DNA of 62,348 nucleotides from Raineyella sp964528755 (GCA_964528755.1 CAZGWN010000008.1:1-62348); one strand, 5' to 3'; positions 23,931 to 33,187 are shown, numbered from the stretch's first letter. The notes: generated by a model from the sequence alone, not told the origin. Program-made: numbers and translations.

Positions 23931-24911
23931 TCACCGGGTCGTCGTCGCGGAGATGTCGGTGGCGAGCCGACGCCGGTCGATCTTCATCGCGGCCGTCAGA
24001 GGCATCGGGTCTCGGGCCAACCAGCGACGCGGACGGTATGGTCCGTCGAGGTGCCGTCGTCCCCACCGGCGGACGGCATCGAGGTCGGCCGGATCCGCGA
24101 CGCAGCAGATCACCTCGCCGAGTCGTGCGTCGGGGACGGCAAGCACGGCCACCGGCGAGCGGGCATGCTCGGTCAGGGCGGCCTCGATCGGCGCCAGGGC
24201 AACTGTGGCTCCAGCGGTCGTGGCCGCCCCCGGCCGACCGAGCACCTCGAGCCGGTCACCATCCAGACGGGCCAGATCGTGCACGGTCGCATATCCCCGC
24301 CCATCGGTGGTCACCTGGGCCAGCCACGGCGACCGGACCCACAACGTCCCGTCGCGGAGTTCGGCCTCCACCCGCTCGAACAGGTTCAGGTCCGAGCTGT
24401 CATGACCCCACGCAACCAGGGAGAGTTCCGCGGCCCCGTAGTAGTGGTCGACCGTGATCCCGCACCGCTCGGCCCGCTGCCGCAGGTCCGGACCGAGACC
24501 GGCGCCGGCGACCAGCGCGCGGACCCCGTTCATGGACTGTGAGTCCACCAATCGGCGCAAGCCCGTGGGAGTGAGCTGCGCGTGCGTGCACCCTGCGGGC
24601 TCGCGGCTCCACCCGGCGCCCACGGACGAGGCGAGGCAGGCGGCGAAGAGGTTCATCGTCGCGTCCATGGGCCCGGGGATCCAGAACCGGCTGGACGCCT
24701 CCAGGCCCAGGCGTCCGGCGCACGCGGGGAAGCTGTCCACCCAGGATGCCGTCGTCCGGACGATGACACGCGGCGCGCCGGAGGTGGTGCCCGACGTGGC
24801 CAGGGCGATGGGCCGGCCGTCGCGGTGAGCCCGCCAGAATGCGCCGACCGGGTCGGTTGTGTCGAGGATCGGGACAGGATCCGTCGGCCTCGGGTGCGGG
24901 GTGCAGGCCAC
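23931..24911 (-). CDS. Short AMP-binding acyl-CoA ligase-like protein
   Basis: About 326 residues from the GTG at 24911 (AGGAAGG upstream). The phosphate-binding A3 motif ATSGTTSGAPR is already at residue 32, so most of the usual N-terminal subdomain (about 150 residues in full-length ligases) is missing, as in MenE-like short ligases. YYGAAELS is the A5 region. The C-terminal catalytic lysine is in PLTAAMKIDRR. Heads an operon with the thiolase. The promoter 50 nt upstream contains a 6-3-6 palindrome. The frame is open further upstream but without family sequence. Confidence 0.75.
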   Translation of the reverse strand: MACTPHPRPTDPVPILDTTDPVGAFWRAHRDGRPIALATSGTTSGAPRVIVRTTASWVDSFPACAGRLGLEASSRFWIPGPMDATMNLFAACLASSVGAGWSREPAGCTHAQLTPTGLRRLVDSQSMNGVRALVAGAGLGPDLRQRAERCGITVDHYYGAAELSLVAWGHDSSDLNLFERVEAELRDGTLWVRSPWLAQVTTDGRGYATVHDLARLDGDRLEVLGRPGAATTAGATVALAPIEAALTEHARSPVAVLAVPDARLGEVICCVADPADLDAVRRWGRRHLDGPYRPRRWLARDPMPLTAAMKIDRRRLATDISATTTR

Positions 24912-24963
24912 CGTTGTCCTTCCTGGTGCCCGGTTCAGGTGCCGACCGGGTTCCTGGGAGGAC

Positions 24964-24985
24964 ACTATAGCTGAACGTTGTTCAG
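24964..24985 (-). promoter_or_regulatory. Promoter and operator of the AMP-ligase/thiolase operon
   Basis: On the leftward strand CTGAAC-AAC-GTTCAG (24985-24971, perfect 6-3-6) directly precedes TATAGT (24969-24964), a good -10 box. The operator therefore sits over the -35/-10 region, the usual place for repression by a TetR-type regulator. No TetR gene is adjacent. Confidence 0.6.
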
Positions 24986-25281
24986 TTCGGGTCGGACCGC
25001 GGCGTTCGGCAGTCAGCTCCCGTTCGATCCATGCCGTCACCAGAGCGACCAGGTTGTCGGGCTGGGCCTCGTGGGTGTGGCCCCGGTGGGGTACGAGACC
25101 GAACGCCAATCGGCCGTCATGTCCCCGAAGCGCTGGAACAGACCATCTCCGTGGTCGGGAGCCGCCAGGTCCTCGCTCTTGACAGCCGTACTTGTTTTTT
25201 GCAAGGCTTCGTGTGAGCGGCGCCACATCCATCCAATGAACCCGTACCGGCCCCTGCGGGCCACGATCGAAGGAGACCGCC
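24986..25281. other. Intergenic region between AMP-ligase and VOC genes
   Basis: No gene recognised. TTGACA (25179-25184) is a possible rightward -35 box. CTTG (25191-25194) and CAAG (25202-25205) flank a T-run and could be half of an HxlR-type site, but I see no convincing -10 box. Confidence 0.35.
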
Positions 25282-25752
25282 ATGACCCGGACCAACATCT
25301 TCGTCAACCTCCCGACCAACGACCTCGAACGCGCCAAGGCCTTCTACACGGCCCTCGGCGCCGACATCCAGCTGCGGTTCACCGACGAGAACGCTGCCTG
25401 TGTCGTGTGGGACGACAATGTGTACTTCATGATGCTCACCCGTGAGTTCTTCGCGACGTTCACCGACAAGCCGATCGCGGATCCGACCAAGACCGTGCAG
25501 ACGAGTATCGGTCTGAGTCGGGACTCCCGGCAGGAAGTCGACGCCGTCGTCGAGCGTGGACTGGCCGCCGGAGGATCCGAGCCGCGGCCCGCCCAGGAGT
25601 ACGGCTTCATGTACAGCCGCGACCTTGATGACCCCGACGGCAACACCCTGTCGATCCTGTGGATGGACCCGGTCGCCGCCGAGCACGGCCCGGAGGCGTA
25701 CCTGGCCGACCATCCCGAACTCGCCGACGCCCAGCAGTCGGCCGCGAAGTAG
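25282..25752 (+). CDS. VOC-family protein, PhnB/glyoxalase type
   Basis: 156 residues with VNLPTNDLERAKAFYTALGA at the start and DLDDPDGNTLSILWMDP near the end, typical of the VOC superfamily subgroup annotated as lactoylglutathione-lyase-like. AAGGAGACCGCC precedes the ATG. Its TAG is directly followed by the GTG of an HxlR regulator, so the two are an operon. Substrate unknown. Confidence 0.88.
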   Translation: MTRTNIFVNLPTNDLERAKAFYTALGADIQLRFTDENAACVVWDDNVYFMMLTREFFATFTDKPIADPTKTVQTSIGLSRDSRQEVDAVVERGLAAGGSEPRPAQEYGFMYSRDLDDPDGNTLSILWMDPVAAEHGPEAYLADHPELADAQQSAAK

Positions 25753-26445
25753 GTGGCCGGCCGGAGTTACGGGCAGTACTGCGGGGTGTCGACGGCCCTC
25801 GAGTTGGTCGGCGAACGCTGGGCCCTTCTCATCGTCCGTGACCTACTCGTCGGGCCCCGACGCTACACCGACCTCAAGCAGGGCCTCCCCCGTATTCCCA
25901 CGAACATCCTCGCCACCCGCCTGAAGGAACTCCAGGCGGGTGGCGTGGTTCGCCGCGTACCCCTGGCCCACTGCGGCTTGGTGTACGAACTGACCGCCTA
26001 TGGCCGCGAGTTGGAACCCATCGTGCAGGCGCTCGGCCGCTGGGGCTTCCGGTCGATGGGCGACCCGGAGGAGGGGGATGTCGTCACGGGCGACTCGCTC
26101 ACGATGGCCCTGCGGACGGCGTTTCGCCCCGAGGTCGCAGCCGTGCTACCGCCCACCACCTACCAGATGCACGTCGGGCCCGTCGTGCTGCGTGCCCGGG
26201 TCGCGGGCGCCGACCTGCACGTGGCCCAGCTGACGCCCGCGGCCCCGCCGGTGAGCGGTCCGGTCCCGGGGGACGCGCCGGACCTCGAGTTCGCGGCCGG
26301 CCCGGGCATCCGGCGGGTCATCTCGGGCGAGCTGACGCCCTCCGTCGCCATCGGCGACGTCGTGCGTGTCATCTCCGGCGACCCGACCCTGCTGGAACGC
26401 TTCGCCCTCACGTTCCACATCGACCCCGAAGGAACGTCCACATGA
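25753..26445 (+). CDS. HxlR-family winged-helix regulator with C-terminal SCP2-like domain
   Basis: 230 residues. Residues 8-100 are an HxlR DNA-binding domain (CGVSTALELVGERWALLIVRDLLVGPRRYTDLK; cut here to its landmarks GERWALLIVRDLL and RYTDL). The rest is a longer C-terminal extension ending in an alpha-beta segment (VISGDPTLLERFALTFHIDP) that resembles sterol-carrier-like domains fused to some actinobacterial HxlR proteins. Starts with GTG immediately after the VOC stop. Probably regulates the VOC gene. Confidence 0.83.
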   Translation: MAGRSYGQYCGVSTALELVGERWALLIVRDLLVGPRRYTDLKQGLPRIPTNILATRLKELQAGGVVRRVPLAHCGLVYELTAYGRELEPIVQALGRWGFRSMGDPEEGDVVTGDSLTMALRTAFRPEVAAVLPPTTYQMHVGPVVLRARVAGADLHVAQLTPAAPPVSGPVPGDAPDLEFAAGPGIRRVISGELTPSVAIGDVVRVISGDPTLLERFALTFHIDPEGTST

Positions 26446-26768
26446 CTCCTGCGGCGCACTTCTGCGGCAGAGTGATCGGTCCTTGCGGCCTCGGGTCAGG
26501 GGTGCCGGGGACGGGCGGCGTCGGGTGGTGAGCCCGATCGACCACGTGGGTGTCCCGATCCCAGTGACTTCGTCGGCCGTTGCGTCGATCCAGTGACCGA
26601 TGTGGTAGATCGGGCTCAGGTCGACTCCGATACCCCGCCGGTGACTCGCCTGCTCGTCGATACGGCGGTCGTCATGGTCGCCCTCCGAGGGTGAGGCCGA
26701 GGTGTCGGCGGCCCGTCCCCCGCTCGTCGTACCAGGCGCGCATGCCATGGACGTGGACACCGGCAAAC
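26446..26768. other. Gene-free stretch before marR
   Basis: About 320 bp. Several frames stay open on both strands, but none shows a family motif, Shine-Dalgarno or codon pattern better than its shadows. I see no repeat or RNA structure worth naming. Confidence 0.4.
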
Positions 26769-26791
26769 TACTTAGGAAACCTAAGTATGCT
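26769..26791 (+). promoter_or_regulatory. MarR autoregulatory operator and -10 box
   Basis: TACTTAGG-AAA-CCTAAGTA (26769-26787) is a perfect 8-3-8 palindrome, the form bound by MarR dimers. TATGCT (26786-26791) overlaps its right end and lies six nt before the marR GTG, so repressor binding would cover the promoter. Confidence 0.75.
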
Positions 26792-26797
26792 GAGCGG

Positions 26798-27295
26798 GTG
26801 ATTCCCGGTGACACCTCCGACTCCCCGCCACCGGAGGCGGTCCGCTTTGCTGCGGACCTGGCCCTTGCCACCACCCGGTTCACCCGGAATGCGCAGTACT
26901 TCGCCGGGACACCGGTCTCATCGGCCGACTGGCGCACCATCCGGATCGTCGCGACCGAGGGGCCGATGCGCATCGGCGAGCTCGCTCGTCTGGAGCGCTA
27001 CACCGCGGCCAGCGCGACCGTCCTGGTCAACCGGCTGGTCGACCAGGGATTGCTCGCCCGTCGGCCGGACCCCGACGATGCCCGGTCCAGGCTGCTCACC
27101 GCCACCGACGAGGGCCTGGCCCGATGCGCGGAGTGGGAACGGCAACTCGGCGAGACCGTCGCCGGGCTGCTGGCCGACCTGCCCGACTCCGATCGGGCCA
27201 CTCTTCGTGCCGCGCTGCCGATCCTGCAGCGGCTTACCCGACAACTCAACACCCTGCGCGCCGAATCCTTGCCTATCGAAAGGGACCGCCCGTGA
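26798..27295 (+). CDS. MarR-family repressor
   Basis: 165 residues. The winged helix is around residues 50-110 (RIGELARLERYTAASATVLVNRL, with LARRPDPDDARSRLLTATDEG as the wing). A longer frame starts upstream, but the GTG at 26798 follows TATGCT by six nt and a perfect operator palindrome, so translation is probably leaderless. Its stop overlaps the GTG of the MFS gene (GTGA). Expected to repress itself and the exporter until a drug-like ligand binds. Confidence 0.9.
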   Translation: MIPGDTSDSPPPEAVRFAADLALATTRFTRNAQYFAGTPVSSADWRTIRIVATEGPMRIGELARLERYTAASATVLVNRLVDQGLLARRPDPDDARSRLLTATDEGLARCAEWERQLGETVAGLLADLPDSDRATLRAALPILQRLTRQLNTLRAESLPIERDRP

Positions 27296-28527
27296 TCTCC
27301 CTGGCCCGACAACCCCGATCCGTACAGGCCATCACCTTCGCCTGTGTCGTCAGCTACATGGGGGTGGGACTGGTCGATCCGATCCTGCCGACGATCGCCG
27401 CGTCCCTCGATGCGTCACCCGGCCAGACCGAGTTGCTGTTCACCAGCTACCTGTTCACCACCGCGGTGATGATGTTCTTCAGTTCATGGTGCAGCTCCCG
27501 GTTCGGGATGCGCCGCACGCTCCTGCTGGGCCTCGGACTGGTGGTGGCCTTCGCCACCGCCTGTGCCCTGAGCGGGAACGTGAACCAGATCATCGGCTTC
27601 CGCGGTGGCTGGGGCATCGGCAACGCCCTGTTCGTCTCGACCGCCCTGGCCGCCATCATCGGCTCGGCCGCCAAGGCCCGCGACGCGATTGTGCTGTACG
27701 AGGCGGCGGTCGGCATCGGCATGGCGCTCGGTCCGCTGGCCGGGGGGTTGCTCGGAGCGGTGTCGTGGCGCGCCCCCTTCGGTGGGACGGCGCTCCTCAT
27801 GGGTCTCGGCCTGCTCGGGATCGGCCTCTACCTTCAGCGGAGCCCGGAGTTGCCTGCCCCGGTGCCGCTCGTCGAGCCGTTCCGCGCGCTGGGCCGGCGT
27901 GACTTCGCGCCGGTGCTCGTCGCCACGCTGTTCTACAACTACAGCTACTTCACGATCCTCGCATTCACGCCGTTCCCGCTGCACCAGGCCGCCGCGAACG
28001 TCGGCCTCGACTTCACCCCGATCCACCTCGGCCTGGTCTTCTTCGCCTGGGGCGTGTTGCTGGCGATCGCCTCGGTGCTGCTCTCCCCCATCCTGACCCG
28101 TGTGCTGGGCCTGCGGGTCAACCTGGTCGTGTCGATGGTGGCGCTGGCGGTCGTCCAGGTGGGGTTCTGGCTGGGTGCCGGCCGGCTGTGGTTGGCGATC
28201 ACCATTACGTTGGTGTCCGGAGTGCTGCTCGGGATTCTCAACACCGCGATGACCGAGGCGGCGATGGAGGCGACCGACCTCCCCCGCCCGGTGTCCTCGA
28301 GCAGCTACTCCGGCATCCGGTTCATCGGCGCGGCCCTGGCCCCGACCTTCACCGGGCCGCTGTCGCATCTGGGCGGGATGGGCATGCCCTACCTCGTCGG
28401 GGCAGCGACCACCGTGGTCGCCCTGGTTGCGCTGGGGGTGGAGCGGTACGTCGTCGGTCGTCGGCTCGTGCCTGCGGTTGCTGACGGCCGTGGTGTGACG
28501 GCCACGGCCGATCCGGTCGGACGCTGA
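27292..28527 (+). CDS. MFS drug-efflux transporter
   Basis: 411 residues with 12 hydrophobic segments. VGLVDPILPTIAASL opens the first helix, and SSRFGMRRTLLLG matches the loop 2-3 motif. GMALGPLAGGLLG in helix 5 is the antiporter motif C typical of drug exporters. GTG start with AAAGGGA upstream, overlapping the marR stop. Co-regulated with marR. Confidence 0.88.
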   Translation: MISLARQPRSVQAITFACVVSYMGVGLVDPILPTIAASLDASPGQTELLFTSYLFTTAVMMFFSSWCSSRFGMRRTLLLGLGLVVAFATACALSGNVNQIIGFRGGWGIGNALFVSTALAAIIGSAAKARDAIVLYEAAVGIGMALGPLAGGLLGAVSWRAPFGGTALLMGLGLLGIGLYLQRSPELPAPVPLVEPFRALGRRDFAPVLVATLFYNYSYFTILAFTPFPLHQAAANVGLDFTPIHLGLVFFAWGVLLAIASVLLSPILTRVLGLRVNLVVSMVALAVVQVGFWLGAGRLWLAITITLVSGVLLGILNTAMTEAAMEATDLPRPVSSSSYSGIRFIGAALAPTFTGPLSHLGGMGMPYLVGAATTVVALVALGVERYVVGRRLVPAVADGRGVTATADPVGR

Positions 28528-28702
28528 CTGACCGGCACCCGGGGACGGCCGATCGTACGGTGCAGGCCCTTTGTCGTGTCGTTGGCCGCACCGCGGCGGC
28601 GGACCTTGTGCAATTGCCAGGGAGGGTGTCGGATGAAGGCCGGCGCGCTCGTAGCCATGGTGAGGGGCGGCCGGTCGGGCCGCCGGAGCGAAGGATCACA
28701 AG

Positions 28703-29086
28703 ATGACCCAGTACCTGATCGCCTTCAACGACGAGTGGGTGCCCGAGCACACACTGGACCAACTCCGCGACAAGTCCCGGCGCGGGATGGCCGTGGTCAA
28801 GGAGATGACCGACGCGGGCGTGTTCGTGTACTCCCACGGCGGCATCGGTGCGGACAGCGTCGTGTGCAGTGTCGAGTCGGTCGGCGGCGAGCCGGTCTTC
28901 ACCGACGGGCCGTACGTGGAAACGAAGGAGCACCTCGGGGGCTTCGCCGTCGTCGATGTGCCCGACGACGAGGCTGCGCGCTATTGGGCGGGACGGCTCG
29001 CGGTTGCACTGGACTGGCCGCAGGAGGTGCACCGGTTCCCCGGGCGGATGGGAGCGGTGCCGAACGATCCCGAGAGCGCTGCTTGA
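28703..29086 (+). CDS. YciI/YCII-related protein
   Basis: 127 residues of the YCII (DGPF) fold: MTQYLIAFNDEW, then the characteristic FTDGPYVETKEHLGGFAVVDV. GAAGGA precedes the ATG by eight nt. Function unknown in this subfamily, which often travels with ECF sigma factors. Between this gene and azlC (29087-29322) nothing else is seen. Confidence 0.88.
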   Translation: MTQYLIAFNDEWVPEHTLDQLRDKSRRGMAVVKEMTDAGVFVYSHGGIGADSVVCSVESVGGEPVFTDGPYVETKEHLGGFAVVDVPDDEAARYWAGRLAVALDWPQEVHRFPGRMGAVPNDPESAA

Positions 29087-29322
29087 GGACACACCGGACC
29101 GGGGAGAAACCGGGAAGGGGCCGAGGACATGGGCCTCTTCACCACCTTCCGGGACACGTCCCGGTGACATCGACCCGGCCCGGTTCGGCGGCACCCGCAC
29201 CCGCCCCGGGGTGATCATCACCCCGACAATCGGCCCCCGGACCCAGCGCGTACTCCCGCAGCACCACCTCGGCGCGTCGGTCGCCCCGCCGATCACGCCC
29301 GCGAGTTTGCGATGATGCGTCC

Positions 29323-30099
29323 ATGCCCACCAGGTCGAGAGAAGGCGCCCCGTTGACATCCGACGAGCGCGCGGCGTGGCGCGACGGCCTGGCCGTGGCG
29401 ATCACCACCGGGGCCTACGGCATCTCCTTCGGGGCACTCGCGGTCGCGGCGGGTCTCGATCTCTGGCAGGCATGTGTGATGAGCCTGCTGATGTTCACCG
29501 GCGGCTCGCAGTTCGCCTTCATCGGTGTCATCGCCGCGGGCGGGGTCGCCGCGGCCCCTTCTGCCGTCGCGTCGGCCGTGCTGCTCGGCACGCGGAATGC
29601 CGCGTACGCGGCCCGGATGAACCCGATCGTCGGCACGTCGTGGGCGCGAAGGATCACGGCCGTCCAGTTCACCATCGACGAATCGACTGCCGTCGCCCTC
29701 GCCCGCACCCGGCCACGCGCCCAGCGCATCGGCTTCTGGGTGACCGGCATCGGGATCTACGTCGGCTGGAACCTCACCACCCTCGCCGGGGCCCTCCTGG
29801 GTGACCTGCTCGGCGACGTACGCGCCTACGGCCTGGATGCCGCGGCCGCCGCAGCCTTCCTCGCCCTGCTGTGGCCACGGCTGCGATCTCGCGAAGCCAT
29901 CACCGTCGGCATCGCCGCGGCAGTTGTTGCGACCAGCCTCACGCCGGTGTTGACCCCCGGCGTCCCGGTCCTGATCGCGGGGGTCGTCGCCTTTCTCGTG
30001 GGCTGGCCCGACTGGCGCGGCCGCAACCGCGAGCAGCCGACGGCCGAACAGCAGGGAACGTACGAGCAGGGAACGTACGAACAGGAGAAGGGCCGATGA
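29323..30099 (+). CDS. azlC: AzlC-family branched-chain amino-acid exporter, large subunit
   Basis: 258 residues, about eight membrane helices. Family motifs are AYGISFGALAVAAGL, MFTGGSQFAFIGV and LGTRNAAYAARM. With AzlD it exports branched-chain amino acids (BrnFE type). The hydrophilic C-terminus contains a tandem 15-bp repeat (30052-30081) coding QGTYE twice. The ATG of azlD overlaps its TGA. Confidence 0.9.
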   Translation: MPTRSREGAPLTSDERAAWRDGLAVAITTGAYGISFGALAVAAGLDLWQACVMSLLMFTGGSQFAFIGVIAAGGVAAAPSAVASAVLLGTRNAAYAARMNPIVGTSWARRITAVQFTIDESTAVALARTRPRAQRIGFWVTGIGIYVGWNLTTLAGALLGDLLGDVRAYGLDAAAAAAFLALLWPRLRSREAITVGIAAAVVATSLTPVLTPGVPVLIAGVVAFLVGWPDWRGRNREQPTAEQQGTYEQGTYEQEKGR

Positions 30100-30407
30100 C
30101 GATGTGGGCCGCGATCCTGACCGCCGCAATCGGGTGCGTGGTGCTCAAGTTCATCGGCTACCTCACGCCGACCGAGTGGCTGGAGCGTGAGCGGCCCGCG
30201 CGCATCACGGACCTGCTGACCGTCGCCATGCTCGCCGCCCTGGTCGCCGTACAGACCCTCGGGGCCGGCACGGCGATCGTGCTCGACGCCCGCGTGGTGG
30301 CCGTACTTGTCGCCGCCGTCCTGCTGTGTCTGAGGGCACCGTTCCTGGTGGTCGTCCTCGCCGCTTCCGTCGTGGCGGCCCTCATGCGTGCCCTCGGCTG
30401 GGGATGA
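30096..30407 (+). CDS. azlD: AzlD-family small subunit of branched-chain amino-acid exporter
   Basis: 103 residues, four membrane helices, overlapping the azlC stop (ATGA). Family features are LKFIGYLTP after the first helix and VAVQTLGAGTAIVLDARVVAV. Works with AzlC. Confidence 0.9.
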   Translation: MTMWAAILTAAIGCVVLKFIGYLTPTEWLERERPARITDLLTVAMLAALVAVQTLGAGTAIVLDARVVAVLVAAVLLCLRAPFLVVVLAASVVAALMRALGWG

Positions 30408-30545
30408 GCGAGGGATCGTCGTCGGTGCGTCGACAGGCCATCACCGCCCCATGCCCGGGCTCATCGGAGGATAGGCGCTGACACCTCACGCCGCTCCTGC
30501 CACCGGCGGTTCCATGGCGTGCCGCCCGGTCACGTCCCGACCGGG

Positions 30546-31988
30546 TCAGGTGCCGCCCTCACCGACCGGCACACGGCCCGACCGGCCGGCGGCCGGCTTC
30601 TCCTGCCGCGGCACCACCCGCGCATCGACAGGCTGACGGATCTCGCTGTATCCGCCCTCCGGCGAGCGGAGGATCTGGCCGGTCTCGGCTCCGTGCGCCA
30701 CGATCTCCCGTTCCTTGTGCTGCAGCCCCAGGCACACGTACCGGGTCAGCACGAATCCGATGACCGGCCCCAGGATCAGGGCGAGCCGCAGGGCCGCGAT
30801 CAGACCGTTGTTGCTCAGCTCGAAGGTCAGGGCGATCACGTCACTGCCCCCGGCGATCCACAACACGCCGAAGAACACCATGCCCGCCACGCCGATCCCC
30901 GTCCGGTTGGGCGCGTCACGGGGCCGGGTGAGCAGGTGATGCTCCCCGGTGTCCCCGTCGACCCACCGTTCCAGGAACGGGTAGATCATCGCCACCAGGA
31001 AGAACCCTCCGCCGACGGCGAGCGGGACGAGGATCGCCGGCGTCCAGGTGCTGTCGAGCAGCATGAACTCCCACCCGGGCGGAACCAACCGTTGCGCCCC
31101 GTCGAGGAACGCGAGGTACCACAGGACCCCGCCGCCGGCGGCCGCGACCGAGGGGTCGGACGGCCCGTACAGCCAGACGGGATTCACCGTCGCCGTCGCC
31201 GACATCAGCGTCAGCACCCCGAAGACGATGCAGAACAGGCCGGCGCCCCTGACCACGGTGGCCGTGACCGGGATCCCGCCGACGGTGCTCCCGGACCCTT
31301 CCGGGATCCGGAACCGCGCAGGCCCGTGCCGCAGATTCATCAGCCCGATCGCCACCAGCAACCCCAGCATGGCCACCGGCACGACCACGGCGTGCACGGG
31401 ATAGAAGGTGCCGATGGCACCGCTGGGGAAATCGCCCTGGTACACGACGAACGAGAGCCAGGTACCGATGACGGGGATCGCCTTGATCAGACCGTCGGTC
31501 ACCAGCAGGCTGGTGCCGGACAGGGCATCGTCGGGGAGAACGTGACCGGTGAGGCCGGCCCCCATCCCCGCCAGGAGGACACCGAACCACATCAGCCAGG
31601 TGAGCCCGCGAGGCCCCCGGAACGCGCCGGTGAAGAAGACCCGGAGAAGGTGCACCATGACCGCCGCGATCATGACCGAGGCGCTCCAGTGGTGCATCTG
31701 GCGCAACAGCAGCCCGCCGCGTACGTCGAGGGACAGGTCCACCGTCGACTCCAGGGCCCGCGACATCTCGACTCCCTGCAACCCGGGGTAGGAGCCCCGG
31801 TAGGTCACCGGAGCCGTCGACGGCTCGTAGAAGAAGGCCATGATGATGCCGGTCACCGAACAGATGACGAAACTCGCCACGGCGATCTCGCCGAACAGCG
31901 ACGACCAGTGATCCGTGGCCGAGCGCCGGCGCCAGGTCGCGAGAATCCGTCCGAGGATGGGTGGATGCCCAGATCCGCTCGTCGACAT
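30546..31988 (-). CDS. Orphan QcrB-like cytochrome b subunit
   Basis: 480 residues, about nine membrane helices, similar to the cytochrome b of actinobacterial bc1 complexes. Helix B keeps both heme histidines (HHW and VHLLR, 14 residues apart). In helix D the first His is present (YPVHAVVVP), but the second expected one is absent (LVAIGLMNL where a His is usual). No Rieske or cytochrome c gene is near. It lies 12 nt downstream of an ECF sigma gene and is probably expressed with it. It may be a dedicated quinol or stress-linked cytochrome. Confidence 0.85.
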   Translation of the reverse strand: MSTSGSGHPPILGRILATWRRRSATDHWSSLFGEIAVASFVICSVTGIIMAFFYEPSTAPVTYRGSYPGLQGVEMSRALESTVDLSLDVRGGLLLRQMHHWSASVMIAAVMVHLLRVFFTGAFRGPRGLTWLMWFGVLLAGMGAGLTGHVLPDDALSGTSLLVTDGLIKAIPVIGTWLSFVVYQGDFPSGAIGTFYPVHAVVVPVAMLGLLVAIGLMNLRHGPARFRIPEGSGSTVGGIPVTATVVRGAGLFCIVFGVLTLMSATATVNPVWLYGPSDPSVAAAGGGVLWYLAFLDGAQRLVPPGWEFMLLDSTWTPAILVPLAVGGGFFLVAMIYPFLERWVDGDTGEHHLLTRPRDAPNRTGIGVAGMVFFGVLWIAGGSDVIALTFELSNNGLIAALRLALILGPVIGFVLTRYVCLGLQHKEREIVAHGAETGQILRSPEGGYSEIRQPVDARVVPRQEKPAAGRSGRVPVGEGGT

Positions 31989-32000
31989 TGTCGTCTCCTG

Positions 32001-32951
32001 TCAGGCGTCGCGGTCCCAGTGGCGGAGCTTGTCCGGGTTGACGACGGCCCAGATCTGCTTGATCCGGGCACCGTCGAACCCGAAGGCCAGCACACTGGCC
32101 GTGACGCCTCCCACCCGCGCGACCAGACCGGGCCGACCGTTGACGACCTGCGCCGAGACCGTGACCGCCATGTCGCGCCAACGCTGCCCGGCGACCCACA
32201 TGAAGTGGCGGGCGACCTGCTCGGCCCCGACGACCGGCTCGACCGCGGCCCGGGTCCGGCCGCCGCCGTCGGCGATCACCACGGCGTCGGGGTCGAGGAC
32301 ATCCAGGATGGCCGCGACATCCTGCGCCTGCCAGGCCCTCCGGAAGGCCTCCACCACCTCGCCCTGCTCGGGCGAAGGGGCCGACGAGACTCGACTGGCA
32401 CGCGCGCGGTTCCTCGCCGAGTAGGCAAGTTGACGACACGCCTGCGGGGTGCGTCCGACGATCTCGGCCACCTCGGAGAACGGATAGCCGAACACGTCGT
32501 GCAGGATCAGCGCCACCCGCTCGGCCGGGCTCATCGACTCCAGCGTGACGAGGAAGGCCATCGTGACCGACTCATCCAGGGTGACCCGATCGGCCGGATC
32601 GGGCCCGGCCGGCTGCGTACCGGAACTCGCCCACCCGGCGCCGCCGGGGACCGGCTCGGGGACCCATTCGCCCACATAGCGTTCCCGCCGTACCCGCGCC
32701 GAGCCGAGATGGTCAAGGCAGATGCGCCCGGTGACCGTGGTCAGCCATGCGCCGGGGGAACGGATGGCGTCACGCTCCTCCTCGGGCATGGCGTACCACC
32801 GGGCATAGCCCTCCTGAACGGCGTCCTCGGCCTCGGCCACCGATCCGAGCAGCCGGTAGGCGATACTCACCAACCGGCGCCGCTCCGCCAGCACCGCTTC
32901 CGGACCGGCGTCCTCACGCGGCCTCGTCGTGTCGTCGAACGTCATCGTCAC
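32001..32951 (-). CDS. ECF sigma factor, ECF41 (SigJ-like) type with SnoaL-like C-terminal domain
   Basis: 316 residues. Region 2 is RRLVSIAYRLLGSVAEAEDAVQEGYARW; region 4 is LHDVFGYPFSEVAEIVGRTPQACRQLAYSAR (given here by landmarks AEDAVQE and GRTPQACRQLAYSAR). A C-terminal NTF2/SnoaL-like domain of about 120 residues contains the ADGGG motif known to modulate ECF41 activity. No anti-sigma gene is present, as expected for this group. Co-directional with the cytochrome b gene 12 nt downstream. Confidence 0.9.
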   Translation of the reverse strand: MTMTFDDTTRPREDAGPEAVLAERRRLVSIAYRLLGSVAEAEDAVQEGYARWYAMPEEERDAIRSPGAWLTTVTGRICLDHLGSARVRRERYVGEWVPEPVPGGAGWASSGTQPAGPDPADRVTLDESVTMAFLVTLESMSPAERVALILHDVFGYPFSEVAEIVGRTPQACRQLAYSARNRARASRVSSAPSPEQGEVVEAFRRAWQAQDVAAILDVLDPDAVVIADGGGRTRAAVEPVVGAEQVARHFMWVAGQRWRDMAVTVSAQVVNGRPGLVARVGGVTASVLAFGFDGARIKQIWAVVNPDKLRHWDRDA

Positions 32952-33187
32952 CAGTCTCCCTCACATGGTCGTCACTCCTACGACGATCCGGCCCGGCCGA
33001 ACGTCAGGATGCGTCCTGGTCATCGATCGTGGCCGGCCTTCCCCCGACCGCGACGTGCGGACACAGGGGACATGTGGACCCAGGGAGGGCCGAGGCGTGC
33101 TGTTCGGTTCCCGGGGATCCGTACGGCCGGGGAGCTCGGACCCGAAACCCCCGGACCGGGTCGGGATCGCCGGCCAGCACATCAACG

